From Akkermansiaceae bacterium (lineage in GTDB: Bacteria; Verrucomicrobiota; Verrucomicrobiia; Verrucomicrobiales; Akkermansiaceae), in NCBI GenBank assembly GCA_903934285.1, contig CAIZNN010000041.1:1-40097 (forward strand): 40,097 bases of DNA, given 5' to 3'. Positions 20,498 to 29,410 of this stretch are shown here, one piece after another; the first letter of the stretch is position 1; each line of letters opens with the position of its first letter. The notes under the pieces are model-generated. The model did no database searches. It saw nothing but the letters and a program-made list of their open reading frames with translations, and was not told the origin of the DNA. The position numbers were made by a program, and so were the translations under genes.

Positions 20498-23167
20498 ATG
20501 AAATCCTTCGGTGCCGCTTTCCTTTTCTGCCTGGCCGTCTTGCCCTTGGCAGTCCCAGCGGTGGGCGGCGCGCCACCGCTGGCGGCACCTCCGGTCCATG
20601 ACCCAGCCCCCGCCGCCCCGGCCGCGATCCCGGCGCTCATCGCCGAGCTTGCCAATGACAGCTTCCCGGTGCGCGAGGCCGCCACCCAACAACTCTGGCA
20701 GCTCGGCGCGGCGGCCCTCGAAGAATTGAAACTGGCCGCCGCCGGGGCCGACCCCGAGGCGGCCCACCGCGCCAAGCAGTTGCTGCACAAGATCGAACTC
20801 CACATCACCCCGGAGACCGATCCCGCGGTCATCGCCTTGGTCGAGCGCTATCAAAAAGCCGCGCTCAGCGAAAAAATCGCGCTACTCAAGGCGATGCGGG
20901 AAAAACGCGCCTACCGTCAGATTCTCAAGCTGTACGCGGCAGAGACCGACGCCCGGTTGCGCGGCGAGTTGCAAGCCACGGTGAGCGGCATCGCCATGTT
21001 CGCCGCGCGCGAACGCCTGTTCAAAGGCGACGCCGCTGGTGCCCGCGAGTTATTGGAATTGGCGCCGGCGGACACCCGCGGCTTGATGGCGCTCGCCGCG
21101 TTCCACCGCGCCAACGGCACCCTTGAGGAAGAACTCGCGCGCGCGAAAACCTCCACCGCCAAAGGGACCCATGCCTGGCAACTCGCCCTCCATCGCAGCG
21201 CCGGCAACCTGAAGGAGGCGCAAGCCGCCGCCATCGCCGCTGGGGAACCCGCCATCGCCGCCACCATGGCCATGCTGGCCGGCGACCCAGTGCCCTGGCT
21301 GGAGCATGGCAATGCCACCCACCCCGCCGGCCAGGATGTGGATCTCTACACCCCGCTGGCGCTCAAACGCTGGCAGGATCACGCCCTGCGCAAGGCCGAC
21401 CTTGAGCCCGCCCTCAAACTGCTCAATTCGCGCACGCCATCGACCCGCGCCCAAGCCTTCAGTTCGCTCTTTCTCCTCGGCGAGGCCACCACCGTCGAAG
21501 CCGCTTTCGCCAAGTCCTCGCCGCTGGATGGCTTCATCTACTTCGAATCCCTCGAACGCATCCCCGAGGCGCTCACCGCCCTCGGCCTCGACCCCGACCA
21601 ACCCGACTACACCACCTGGGCGGCCACCCGCTTCGCGCTCCTGAGCAAGAAACCCGACGCCAGCAACACCGCCTCGGGCGAATTGATCGCCCTCGCCAGT
21701 TTCCTTGAAAACCGCGGACTCCACGAGCAACTCGCCGCCGCCTTCGACGCACCGCTGGCCCGCCTCGCCAAGAAGGATCTCGATACCTTCTCCGGCCTCC
21801 TCGGTGCCCTTTTCGGCAACCGCTTCGTCCGCACCGGGGTGGTCGGCCCCCTGTTGGGCGCGGGCACCGCGTGGGCCGGCGACGACCCCGAGCGCTGGGA
21901 AGAACTCGTCGCCGCCGCCTTCGGCGATGACGATGAAACCCTCGCCTGCTGGAAATGGCTCGCCGAACTCAACGCCGATGCCACCCCCGCCCAACGGCTC
22001 GCCGCCATGCTCGCCCTCGGCGGCTATGGCACCGACCCCGCCGGCCTGCGCGACCACTGGCTCGCCCTCGCCTGGGCCGCCATCACCCAGGCCAATGCCG
22101 AGCAACAACCCGCCCTTCTCACCCACCTCGCGGTGCTCATTGGCCAAGCCGGCGACGCCGCCACCAACCTGAAAATCCGCGACCTGCGGCCACCTAACGA
22201 ACCCCTCACCGAGTTGGATGGCCTGCACCTGCTGCAGTTCTCCGCCGCCGGCCGCTGGGAGGATGCCTCCAAAATCATCCTTCAGCTCTTATCAAGCAAA
22301 GCTGAAATCGACCCCAACACCCGCCCCGACCTGCACGCCTATGCCGCCTCCTGCCTGCGCCGCGCCGGCCATCCGGACGCCGCCGCAGTGCACGATGCCT
22401 GGGTCGAAAAACTGGCGCTGGGCGATGCCAGCACCTATCTGCGCATCGGCCATGGCTACGCCTTCGGTGCCGATTATGCCCGCTGCTCGGAGTGGTGGGA
22501 CCGCGCCGCGCGCGAGGCCGCACCCGAGAACGACAATTATGTCAATGTTCTAACTGTGCATGCCGGCGACCTGCTCAAGCGCGGCCTGTGGCGCCAGGCC
22601 GCCGCCACCTCCGAGGTCCTAGCCCAAATTTCCAGCGGGCCGAATTTCAGGAGCAGCTCGCCGTTGGTCTTCCTCCGCATGCGGCTCCAGGCCGATCAGG
22701 CGCGCGGCCTCAGCCTGCTGGCCAGCGCGCCGGCCAAGGCCCTCGCCCTGTTGGAAAAATGTCACGCCCTGCTGCCTTGCGACGGCTCGCTGGCCGACTA
22801 TTTTTTCCCGGCCCTGCGTCAGGCCGGCCTCATCCAACAACACGACGCCTGGTTTGAAAGCACTTGGCAGCAGATCCAAGCCGTCATCGCGCGCTATCCC
22901 AATGCCCACAACACCCGCAACACCGCCGCCTGGCTCGCCGCCCGCGCCATGCGGCGCCTCGACGAAGCCGAGGCCCACCTCAACAAGGCGTTGGCCACCC
23001 ACCCCAACCAAGCCGCCTATCTCGATACCATGGCCGAACTCCAATTCGCCCGCGGCAACCGCAAGCAAGCCATCAAGTGGTCGGACAAATCGGTGAATTT
23101 CATGCCCACCGACGATGATGTCCGCCGCCAGAATCATCGCTTCACCAACGACCCGCTGCCGAAGTAG
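20498..23167 (+). CDS. Secreted HEAT/TPR-repeat protein of unknown function
   Basis: An 889-residue, alanine-rich, almost wholly helical protein. A signal peptide (MKSFGAAFLFCLAVLPLAVPAVGG) is followed by one HEAT-like repeat (ELANDSFPVREAATQQLWQLG), a motif common in exported proteins of Planctomycetes and Verrucomicrobia. A long solenoid of TPR-like helix pairs follows, ending with the clear TPRs RRLDEAEAHLNKALATHP and AAYLDTMAELQFARGNRKQAIKW. No catalytic motif is visible. It probably acts as a periplasmic scaffold. It is converging with tlyA, separated by a hairpin. Confidence 0.88.
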   Translation: MKSFGAAFLFCLAVLPLAVPAVGGAPPLAAPPVHDPAPAAPAAIPALIAELANDSFPVREAATQQLWQLGAAALEELKLAAAGADPEAAHRAKQLLHKIELHITPETDPAVIALVERYQKAALSEKIALLKAMREKRAYRQILKLYAAETDARLRGELQATVSGIAMFAARERLFKGDAAGARELLELAPADTRGLMALAAFHRANGTLEEELARAKTSTAKGTHAWQLALHRSAGNLKEAQAAAIAAGEPAIAATMAMLAGDPVPWLEHGNATHPAGQDVDLYTPLALKRWQDHALRKADLEPALKLLNSRTPSTRAQAFSSLFLLGEATTVEAAFAKSSPLDGFIYFESLERIPEALTALGLDPDQPDYTTWAATRFALLSKKPDASNTASGELIALASFLENRGLHEQLAAAFDAPLARLAKKDLDTFSGLLGALFGNRFVRTGVVGPLLGAGTAWAGDDPERWEELVAAAFGDDDETLACWKWLAELNADATPAQRLAAMLALGGYGTDPAGLRDHWLALAWAAITQANAEQQPALLTHLAVLIGQAGDAATNLKIRDLRPPNEPLTELDGLHLLQFSAAGRWEDASKIILQLLSSKAEIDPNTRPDLHAYAASCLRRAGHPDAAAVHDAWVEKLALGDASTYLRIGHGYAFGADYARCSEWWDRAAREAAPENDNYVNVLTVHAGDLLKRGLWRQAAATSEVLAQISSGPNFRSSSPLVFLRMRLQADQARGLSLLASAPAKALALLEKCHALLPCDGSLADYFFPALRQAGLIQQHDAWFESTWQQIQAVIARYPNAHNTRNTAAWLAARAMRRLDEAEAHLNKALATHPNQAAYLDTMAELQFARGNRKQAIKWSDKSVNFMPTDDDVRRQNHRFTNDPLPK

Positions 23168-23178
23168 CGCGGCCGGGG

Positions 23179-23210
23179 AGTACTCCGCACACAGGACGGT
23201 GCGGAGTACT
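23179..23210. terminator. Hairpin between convergent genes
   Basis: AGTACTCCGCAC (23179-23190) pairs perfectly with GTGCGGAGTACT (23199-23210) across an 8-base loop. It lies between the HEAT/TPR stop and the tlyA stop and overlaps the latter by two bases. It could end transcription from both sides, but there is no T-run, so it may instead be a dispersed repeat. Confidence 0.55.
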
Positions 23211-23961
23211 ACCCGAGCCACGCCAGAAACTCCTGGTTGCCATCCGTGCCGGTAATCGGTGACGGAATCACCCCGCGCCAGTCGCGGCCTTGCCCGGCGG
23301 TGACAAAGTGGCGGATCTTGTCGATGGCCTGCTGGTGCAACCCCGCGTCCCTAACAACACCGCCCCTGCCCACATCCTCGCGCCGCAACTCGAACTGCGG
23401 CTTGATGAGACAGACCACACTGCCGCCCTCATCCAACACGGCAAACACCGCGGGCAACACTTTTGTTAGGGAGATGAACGACAGATCCATCACCGCCAGG
23501 CGGACCTTTTCGCCGAGGTCATCCGGGACCATGTGGCGGGCGTTGAATTGCTCCCTAACGATTACGCGGGGGTCGTTGCGCAGCTTCCACACCAGTTGGT
23601 TGGTGCCCACGTCCACTGCATGCACGCGCAGGGCGCCGCGCTGCAGCAAGCAATCGGTGAAACCACCGGTGGAGGCACCCACATCGAGACACACCCAGCC
23701 GTGCGGGTCGATCCCAAAGGCGTCCAGCGCGCCCTCGAGTTTGAATCCGCCGCGGCCCACGTAGCGCGGCCGCTCCCGCACCGCCAGCGGCGCATCCACG
23801 GCGAGCTTGGTGCTGGGCTTGTCGATGGTGCGCTCGCCACTGCGCACTTCCCCGGCCAGAATCAGCCGCTTCGCCTGCTCGCGCGAATCGCACAGTCCCC
23901 GCGTGGTTAGCAGGGCGTCGGCGCGGTCGGTCTTTGGTTTGTTAGTTTTCGGGGTTGGCAT
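23209..23961 (-). CDS. tlyA: TlyA-family rRNA (cytidine-2'-O)-methyltransferase
   Basis: Predicted SAM-dependent enzyme that 2'-O-methylates cytidines in rRNA. The protein has 250 residues. The N-terminal S4 RNA-binding domain (about 11-60: RADALLTTRGLCDSREQAKR, LILAGEV) leads to RYVGRGGFKLEGAL and the FtsJ-like methyltransferase with the SAM loop DVGASTGGFTD (93-103), VMDLSFISL and LIKPQFE. The ATG at 23961 is chosen because the S4 domain starts just after. It lies 111 bases downstream of the LOG-family gene on the same strand. Some members are called hemolysin A for historical reasons. Confidence 0.93.
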   Translation of the reverse strand: MPTPKTNKPKTDRADALLTTRGLCDSREQAKRLILAGEVRSGERTIDKPSTKLAVDAPLAVRERPRYVGRGGFKLEGALDAFGIDPHGWVCLDVGASTGGFTDCLLQRGALRVHAVDVGTNQLVWKLRNDPRVIVREQFNARHMVPDDLGEKVRLAVMDLSFISLTKVLPAVFAVLDEGGSVVCLIKPQFELRREDVGRGGVVRDAGLHQQAIDKIRHFVTAGQGRDWRGVIPSPITGTDGNQEFLAWLG

Positions 23962-24072
23962 GGTGGTTCTGAACTGAGTGTTCGACCTCAAAACAGCCAC
24001 GCTGTCAAGCAAGTTGGCTTCGCTCTTTGATTTGCCAATGCCGGAGGGATGCGTGGTTTCCAAGCGCCTGGT

Positions 24073-25194
24073 CTAACACGCCTCGAGGCGCGCGAGGTTG
24101 ACGGCATTGATGAGCTGGCGCAGGCGGCCGTAGTCGCGGCGGTGGTGGCGGAACACCAGGCGCGGCAACGCGGCCATCTCCGGCTCGTCGTCTTCTTCTT
24201 CCAACGCGCCGCGCTGGGTCATGGCGCCGGCCTTGACCAGATCGGCGAATTCCGTCTGCAAGCGGGCGGGTTCGGCGGCGGCCAGCGGTGCCATGAGGCG
24301 CATCACCAACTTGTCGCCGACGTAGCGATAGGAATGGAACACCCGATAGAAGCCGGTGATTTCGGCCACCGCCGCCTCGATGTCATCGGTGACCATGAAG
24401 AGCGACAGGTCGGATTCTGCAATGAGGGCGAGGCGGAGCAGGTGTTCGCGAATGAAGCGGGCCCAGAATTCCCAATAGGTGCCGTCCTTGGCATCGATGA
24501 GCACGATGGGATGGATCGAGGACTTGCCGGTTTGGATCAGGGTGAGCGACTCGAACACCTCGTCCATCGTGCCAAAGCCGCCGGGAAAGCCGACCAAGGC
24601 ATCGCTTTCCTTGACGAAGCTGAGCTTGCGGGTAAAGAAATAGTTGAAGGCCACCAGCTTGTCGTCGCCGGCGATGAACTCATTGGCCACCGCTTCAAAC
24701 GGCAGCACGATGTTGAGGCCGAAGCTATCGGCGCGGCCGGCGCCCTCATTGCCGGCGGCCATGATGCCGGGCCCGGCGCCGGTGATGGTCATGAACCCCT
24801 CGTCGCGCATGCGCCGGGCAAACTCGGCGGCCGCCTTGTATTCGGGTTCCTCCGGGCGGGTGCGCGCCGAGCCGAACACCGACACCTTGCGGACATTGCG
24901 CCAGGGCTTGAAGACCTCCTCCGCCCGCCGCATCTCCTTGAGCGTGCGGTTGAACAGCTTGAACTCGCCGGCCGCAATGTCCATCCGCGCGACGCGGGCA
25001 CTGGTGATCATCATTTCAACTAACAACTGCGGGTCGCGCACCCCGGGCACGCTGGCGGCGAGTTCCCCAATCCGCTGGTCCAGCAGCGAGTCGCCGGTGG
25101 AACCCGCAAACGAGCGCCGCCGCCCGGGCCGCACCATCCCGGCGGTGAAATCGCGTTCCATCGGCACGGCGGCAGTGTCCAGCAGTTTGGCCAT
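24073..25194 (-). CDS. LOG-family protein (Rossmann-fold phosphoribohydrolase-like)
   Basis: A 373-residue member of the lysine-decarboxylase-like (LOG) family, which hydrolyses nucleotide 5'-monophosphates to base and ribose-5-phosphate. VSVFGSARTRP starts the fold, GAGPGIMAAGN is at 139-149, and the signature PGGFGTMDE at 204-212 carries the catalytic Glu; Arg189 of FFTRK matches the second catalytic residue. It is longer than typical LOG proteins (about 190), with about 100 extra N-terminal and 90 extra C-terminal residues, as in the longer PpnN-like or Planctomycete types. The stop codon TAG is part of a CTAACA hexamer. The ATG at 25194 fits the first conserved helix; the open frame upstream has no similarity. 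Confidence 0.9.
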   Translation of the reverse strand: MAKLLDTAAVPMERDFTAGMVRPGRRRSFAGSTGDSLLDQRIGELAASVPGVRDPQLLVEMMITSARVARMDIAAGEFKLFNRTLKEMRRAEEVFKPWRNVRKVSVFGSARTRPEEPEYKAAAEFARRMRDEGFMTITGAGPGIMAAGNEGAGRADSFGLNIVLPFEAVANEFIAGDDKLVAFNYFFTRKLSFVKESDALVGFPGGFGTMDEVFESLTLIQTGKSSIHPIVLIDAKDGTYWEFWARFIREHLLRLALIAESDLSLFMVTDDIEAAVAEITGFYRVFHSYRYVGDKLVMRLMAPLAAAEPARLQTEFADLVKAGAMTQRGALEEEDDEPEMAALPRLVFRHHRRDYGRLRQLINAVNLARLEAC

Positions 25195-25416
25195 GGTTGG
25201 AGCTTGCGCGCAATGGCGGTGGATGCCAAGACCGAAGCAGCAGAACAGGGTGGAATTTGCGGAGGGGCACGGGTGGCATCGCACGTGCAAGGACCGACGC
25301 ATGCCAAGGGCTGTGTCGTTTGGCGACGGGACTTGGCAAGGGCCGTTCCATGCCCCAGCCGGACCGTTTGGAAAGCACTCCCTGCCGATTGATTCGACCT
25401 GCCAAATGCAATGGCC

Positions 25417-25600
25417 CAGGGCTGCTAAGCAAACCGTATCGGGCAGGGTGCCCAATACGGTTTACTTAAGACGAGACAGGGACGAGGCAGGAAGAGGCGG
25501 CGGGCAGGATGCCCGCGCCACAGGTGGCCCGGGCATCTTGCCCGGAGCCTCGACTCAAACCACCAGGGCTGCTAAGCAAACCGTATCGGGCAGGGTGCCC
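25417..25600. repeat. Cluster of GGGCA/TGCCC hairpins with a 37-bp direct repeat
   Basis: A 37-bp sequence containing GCTAAGCAAACCGTATC and GGGCAGGGTGCCC occurs identically at 25417-25453 and 25564-25600. Within copy 1 it extends to a hairpin 25432-25464 (AACCGTAT...ATACGGTT around GGGCA-ggg-TGCCC). Two further hairpins follow: GCGGGCA-gga-TGCCCGC (25500-25516) and CCGGGCA-tct-TGCCCGG (25529-25545). The element fills the gap between two minus-strand genes. The other part, 25195-25416, shows no gene. Confidence 0.85.
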
Positions 25601-25606
25601 GCCGCC

Positions 25607-26425
25607 CTAACAAAGCCGCACCATGTCCTTGACGAATTGGCCCCAGAGAAAGATCAGGCCGCGCTTGGAATACTGGAAATGGCCGTCGCCGGTGAGGCGG
25701 ATGATGCCGGAGGCGAGGTTGAATTCGACTTGATGGCGCATTTCCCGCTCGAGGGAGTCCTCGACATCTTCAGGATCGGGCACACGCAGCAACTCGGCGT
25801 TGACTTTGTTGCGGCCGAGGAATTCGCGGTGGTTGCGCAGGATGTGGTGGAAACAATTCCGCTCGCAGGGGACGTAATTCCAGCGGATGTGCGGCGAACA
25901 TTGAAGGGTGAGGGAGAACGGGAAATTGGTGGTGCGCCAAGTGCGGCCTTGGCTATCCTGGGAGGTTACCGAAATGAAGGCGAAGGCGACATCGCTCTGT
26001 TCGCACAGGCAAATGGCGGAAATCGCGCGTTCTTCCGGGTGCCAATAAAACCGGAAAAACTGCTGCATGCCGGCCCATTTCCACCCGCAATCCGACACGT
26101 GCTCGAAGCCTTCGGCTTCCATCGCGGCGGTGGCTTCGAGCGCATTGGGGAAGAACGCCGGATTGGGGACGCTGCGATGTTGCAGCCGGTTGTTGAGCGG
26201 CAGGCGCAAGCGCCGGATGTGGGTGAGCAACTCGAACCAAGGCAGGAAAAACCAGCATGACACAGCGATGGAGCCGCCGAGCTTGCTGCCGGAGAGGAAA
26301 AACCCCAGCCAGAAGGTGGCGATCAAAAACGTCAGCGCGCCCACTTTGCGCAAGCTGGTCCTGCGGGCACTGCGCAGTGCCACCGCAAGAAAAAACAAGC
26401 CTACGACGATCAAGGTTTCACGCAT
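25607..26425 (-). CDS. Membrane-anchored protein of unknown function
   Basis: About 272 residues from the ATG at 26425. Two or three N-terminal hydrophobic segments (LIVVGLFFLAVAL, VGALTFLIATFWLGFFL, SIAVSCWFFLPWF) are followed by a soluble domain of about 190 residues rich in Trp, Phe and His. Recognisable phrases are EGFEHVSDCGWKW, FYWHPEERAISAICLCEQSDVAFAF, HILRNHREFL and KRGLIFLWGQF. I do not recognise the family. An in-frame GTG at 26515 would add 30 residues; neither start has a Shine-Dalgarno site. It is divergent from the DUF456 gene. A stress- or lipid-related membrane role is a guess only. Confidence 0.75.
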   Translation of the reverse strand: MRETLIVVGLFFLAVALRSARRTSLRKVGALTFLIATFWLGFFLSGSKLGGSIAVSCWFFLPWFELLTHIRRLRLPLNNRLQHRSVPNPAFFPNALEATAAMEAEGFEHVSDCGWKWAGMQQFFRFYWHPEERAISAICLCEQSDVAFAFISVTSQDSQGRTWRTTNFPFSLTLQCSPHIRWNYVPCERNCFHHILRNHREFLGRNKVNAELLRVPDPEDVEDSLEREMRHQVEFNLASGIIRLTGDGHFQYSKRGLIFLWGQFVKDMVRLC

Positions 26426-26601
26426 GAATGGAATGAATTGGGGCACCACCGCCGCCGTGTCCTGAAAGGGACCAAGCCGTGCGCTGCCACCGGACACAAT
26501 TTCCACAGTTTCCACACCGGCGCAAGTGCTTGTTTGCGGGTTTGCCCCCCTCCGTGGCGCGCGTGAAGATGGGATTGCAGGCAGGGCCGCAATCGGCTAC
26601 C

Positions 26602-26608
26602 GAGGGGG
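26602..26608 (+). promoter_or_regulatory. Shine-Dalgarno GAGGGGG
   Basis: Purine run immediately before the ATG at 26610. It decides for this start over the upstream in-frame ATG at 26526. Confidence 0.65.
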
Positions 26609-26609
26609 C

Positions 26610-27140
26610 ATGTGGGAATCCATCCAATCCGGGACGGCATGGGCAGGAGTGGGCGCGGCTTGGCTGGTGACCGCGTGCCTGCTGCTGGCGGGCCTGGTCG
26701 GTTGCGTGCTGCCGGTGCTGCCCGGGCACTTGATCTTGTTGCTAGCCGCGGTGGCCCACCGGTTGATGCTGGGGGCCGACGGGTCGGGGCTGGAGTGGTG
26801 GTCATTTCTGGTGCTAGGCTTGCTGATGGTGATCTCACAAACTTTTGAAATGGTCAGCGGCGCGGTCGGCGCGCGCTGGTTTGGCGGCAGCCGCTGGGGG
26901 GCGCTGGGCGCGTTGCTCGGCGGCGTAGCGGGCCTGTTGTTTCTGCCATTCGGGTTGCTGCTCGGACCGCTGGTCGGAGCGTTTGTGTTTGAACTCGGCT
27001 TTGCCAAACGGCACACCAGGCCGGCGATGGTCTCCGGCGTCGGCTCGGTGATGGGCACCCTCACCGGCATGCTCTTCAATATCGTCATCGGCACCCTCAT
27101 GGTGCTGTGGTTTTTCCTCGACGTGTTTGTCATCGGCTGA
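26610..27140 (+). CDS. DUF456 family membrane protein
   Basis: A 176-residue, very hydrophobic protein with about four to five transmembrane segments. The first part VTACLLLAGLVGCVLPVLPG has the family LPxLPG motif. A glycine-rich middle follows, GARWFGGSRWGALGALLGGVAG, then LPFGLLLGPLVGAFVFEL and a last hydrophobic helix ending in FFLDVFVIG. These features match DUF456, a family without a known biochemical role. It lies about 145 bases upstream of dsbD, separated by a hairpin. Confidence 0.85.
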   Translation: MWESIQSGTAWAGVGAAWLVTACLLLAGLVGCVLPVLPGHLILLLAAVAHRLMLGADGSGLEWWSFLVLGLLMVISQTFEMVSGAVGARWFGGSRWGALGALLGGVAGLLFLPFGLLLGPLVGAFVFELGFAKRHTRPAMVSGVGSVMGTLTGMLFNIVIGTLMVLWFFLDVFVIG

Positions 27141-27189
27141 GACCCCGGCAGCCATGGAGCAAGACAAGACAACATGACCGCTTCGCTTC

Positions 27190-27259
27190 AAGACGCACGA
27201 CACGCAACGCAAGCAAAGAGCCCGGACTTTGTGTTTTCTTGTCTTGCGTGTTGCGTCTT
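27190..27259. repeat. Interrupted inverted repeat in the dsbD leader
   Basis: AAGACGCA (27190-27197) and ACACGCAA (27200-27207) pair with TGCGTCTT (27252-27259) and TTGCGTGT (27244-27251); the left side has a 2-base bulge and the loop is 36 bases. It lies 26 bases upstream of the dsbD ATG and may be a leader structure or a dispersed palindrome. Confidence 0.7.
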
Positions 27260-27285
27260 CCATTCTTGAGTCTTCTTCCCCACCC

Positions 27286-29394
27286 ATGAGCCGCCTCGCC
27301 CCATTCCTCCTCGCCATCGCCGCATTGGCTTCACCTGTCCGTGCCGAACCGGCCCCGACCGTTGGCGCTGCCAGCAAACCGGCCACCGCTGCCAGTCTGG
27401 TAGCGGAAGCGGCTGCCATCGCCCCCGGCGAGTCATTCACGCTGGGGCTGCAACTCAAGCACCCGGCCGGCTGGCACAGCTACTACCTGAACTCCGGCGG
27501 CGTCGAACTGTCCCCCGCCATCGAGTGGCAGCTGCCCGCCGGTTTCAGCGCCGGGCCGATCCAATGGCCGACCCCGGCCATCAAGGACGGATACTCCGGC
27601 AAAAGTTTCGTGTACCCGGACAGCCCGGTATTGCTGGTGGCCATCAGCGCGCCAGCCACCCTGCAAGTTGGCACCAGCGTCACCCTGACCGCCAAGGCCA
27701 CCTGGCAGATCTGTGAGAATAGCTGCCTCAATGAGGCGCAGGAGTTCACCCTGACCCTGCCGGTGCGCGCCGCCGCCGCGCCCGATCCGGCGCAAGCGGC
27801 CTGGTTCAGCCAGGCCCGCAGCAAAATCCCTGTCGCCAATCAGGCGTGGACCGTCACCGCCTATCCGAACTCCGGCAATTTTGTCCTGCGGCTCAGTCCG
27901 CGCCCTGGCAGCGCCGCCACGCCGGCACCCCCCGTGGATTTCATTCCCAACCAGCCGTTCGTCAAGCCGCTTAGCGACGGCGGCAACGTGGCACGCGACG
28001 GCGCGGACTGGCTGGTGACCTTGCAACGCAACGCCGTGGACATTTTCGAGAAGCCGATCCCGCCGGGCAAGGAGCTCTCCGGCATCCTGCTCAGCGGCCA
28101 ACGCGACACTCCCGCCGCCCAGGCCATCCTCATTGCGGAGACCCCGCTGAGCGTGGCGCCGGCGCAGCCGCTGTCGTTTTTCCACTTGCTGCCCATTCTG
28201 GGTGGCATGTTGCTCGGCGGGTTGATCCTCAATCTGATGCCCTGCGTGTTTCCGGTGATCGGGTTGAAAATCATGGGCTTCGTCAGCCAAGCCGGCGACG
28301 ACCGCAAAAAAATCATCGTTCACGGCATCCTCTTCACCCTCGGCGTGTTGGCGTCCTTCGCCGTGCTCAGCGGCATTCTGTTTGCCGGGCGCTTGGCAAG
28401 CGGCAGTCCCATCGGCTGGGGCTATCAACTGCAAATCCCCGGCGTCGTGTTGGGTTTGATGTTACTGATGTTCGGCCTCGCCCTCAACATGTTCGGCTTG
28501 TTCGAACTCGGCACCTCCGCCACCGCCATCGGCGGCAGCCTGCAATCAAAACACGGCCTGGCCGGATCGTTCTTCTCCGGGGTGCTGGCCACCATCGTCG
28601 CCACCCCCTGCTCGGCTCCGTTCCTGGGCGCCGCCATCGGCGCCGCCATCGGCCTGCCCGCCGCACAATTTTTCGCCGCCTTCGCCGCCATGGCCATCGG
28701 CCTGGCGCTGCCGTATCTGCTGCTCTCCGCCTTTCCCAGCCTGATCCGTTTGCTGCCCCGCCCCGGCGCCTGGATGGAAAGCTTCAAGCAAGGGATGTCG
28801 TTTCTGTTGTTCGCCACCACCGGCTACCTGCTGTGGGTGTATGGCGGCCAAATCGGCCCGGAAAACTTGTTGGGCGCGATCTTCGGCCTCAGCGCCATCG
28901 CCATGGCGGCTTGGATCTACGGCCGCTGGTGCCTGCCGCACCGGACGCGCGCCACGCGCCGCATCGCCCTCGGCGTGAGCCTGGCGCTCGCCATCGGCGG
29001 CTTGCTGCTGGCCTTGCCACCCAAACCCAACGCCCTCACCTGGGAACCCTGGTCGCAAGCCCGCGCCGACAAGTTGTTAGAAGAGGGCCGCCCGGTTTAC
29101 ATTGATTTCACCGCGCAGTGGTGCCTCACCTGCCAGGTCAACAAGAAGCGCGCCTACACGCCGGAAGTGATCGCCTTGATGCAGGAAAAACACATCGTGG
29201 CACTCAAGGCCGACAAGACCAATCCCGATCCCGCCATCGAAGCGCAGCTCCACGACCTCGGCCGCACCGCCATTCCGGTCAATGTGCTGTTGGTGCCCGG
29301 CAAAGCCCCCATCGTCGCCCCCGAGATCCTCACCGCCGCCTATCTAACGGAGTTGTTCAACCGGGAAGTGCCCGCCGCCGCGGACGGGAATTAG
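27286..29394 (+). CDS. dsbD: Thiol:disulfide interchange protein DsbD (ScsB-like)
   Basis: A 702-residue inner-membrane electron carrier that brings reducing power from cytoplasmic thioredoxin to the periplasm. A signal peptide (about 1-20) precedes an N-terminal immunoglobulin-like domain of the ScsB type (HPAGWHSYYLNSGG, WQICENSCLNEAQEF with two cysteines). The central eight-helix domain has the redox cysteines in NLMPCVFPVIGLK and ATPCSAPFLGA. The C-terminal thioredoxin fold has VYIDFTAQWCLTC with a CxxC. All three redox pairs are intact. The ATG at 27286 starts the signal peptide. The gene converges with the lipoprotein gene 16 bases downstream. Confidence 0.94.
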   Translation: MSRLAPFLLAIAALASPVRAEPAPTVGAASKPATAASLVAEAAAIAPGESFTLGLQLKHPAGWHSYYLNSGGVELSPAIEWQLPAGFSAGPIQWPTPAIKDGYSGKSFVYPDSPVLLVAISAPATLQVGTSVTLTAKATWQICENSCLNEAQEFTLTLPVRAAAAPDPAQAAWFSQARSKIPVANQAWTVTAYPNSGNFVLRLSPRPGSAATPAPPVDFIPNQPFVKPLSDGGNVARDGADWLVTLQRNAVDIFEKPIPPGKELSGILLSGQRDTPAAQAILIAETPLSVAPAQPLSFFHLLPILGGMLLGGLILNLMPCVFPVIGLKIMGFVSQAGDDRKKIIVHGILFTLGVLASFAVLSGILFAGRLASGSPIGWGYQLQIPGVVLGLMLLMFGLALNMFGLFELGTSATAIGGSLQSKHGLAGSFFSGVLATIVATPCSAPFLGAAIGAAIGLPAAQFFAAFAAMAIGLALPYLLLSAFPSLIRLLPRPGAWMESFKQGMSFLLFATTGYLLWVYGGQIGPENLLGAIFGLSAIAMAAWIYGRWCLPHRTRATRRIALGVSLALAIGGLLLALPPKPNALTWEPWSQARADKLLEEGRPVYIDFTAQWCLTCQVNKKRAYTPEVIALMQEKHIVALKADKTNPDPAIEAQLHDLGRTAIPVNVLLVPGKAPIVAPEILTAAYLTELFNREVPAAADGN

Positions 29395-29410
29395 CCGCGG
29401 CCCGGAGGTG

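Noticed and set aside
24644-26260. A 538-codon plus-strand frame across the LOG gene and the hairpin block
   Set aside because: It runs antisense through two supported genes and through intergenic repeats; it is a by-product of high GC.
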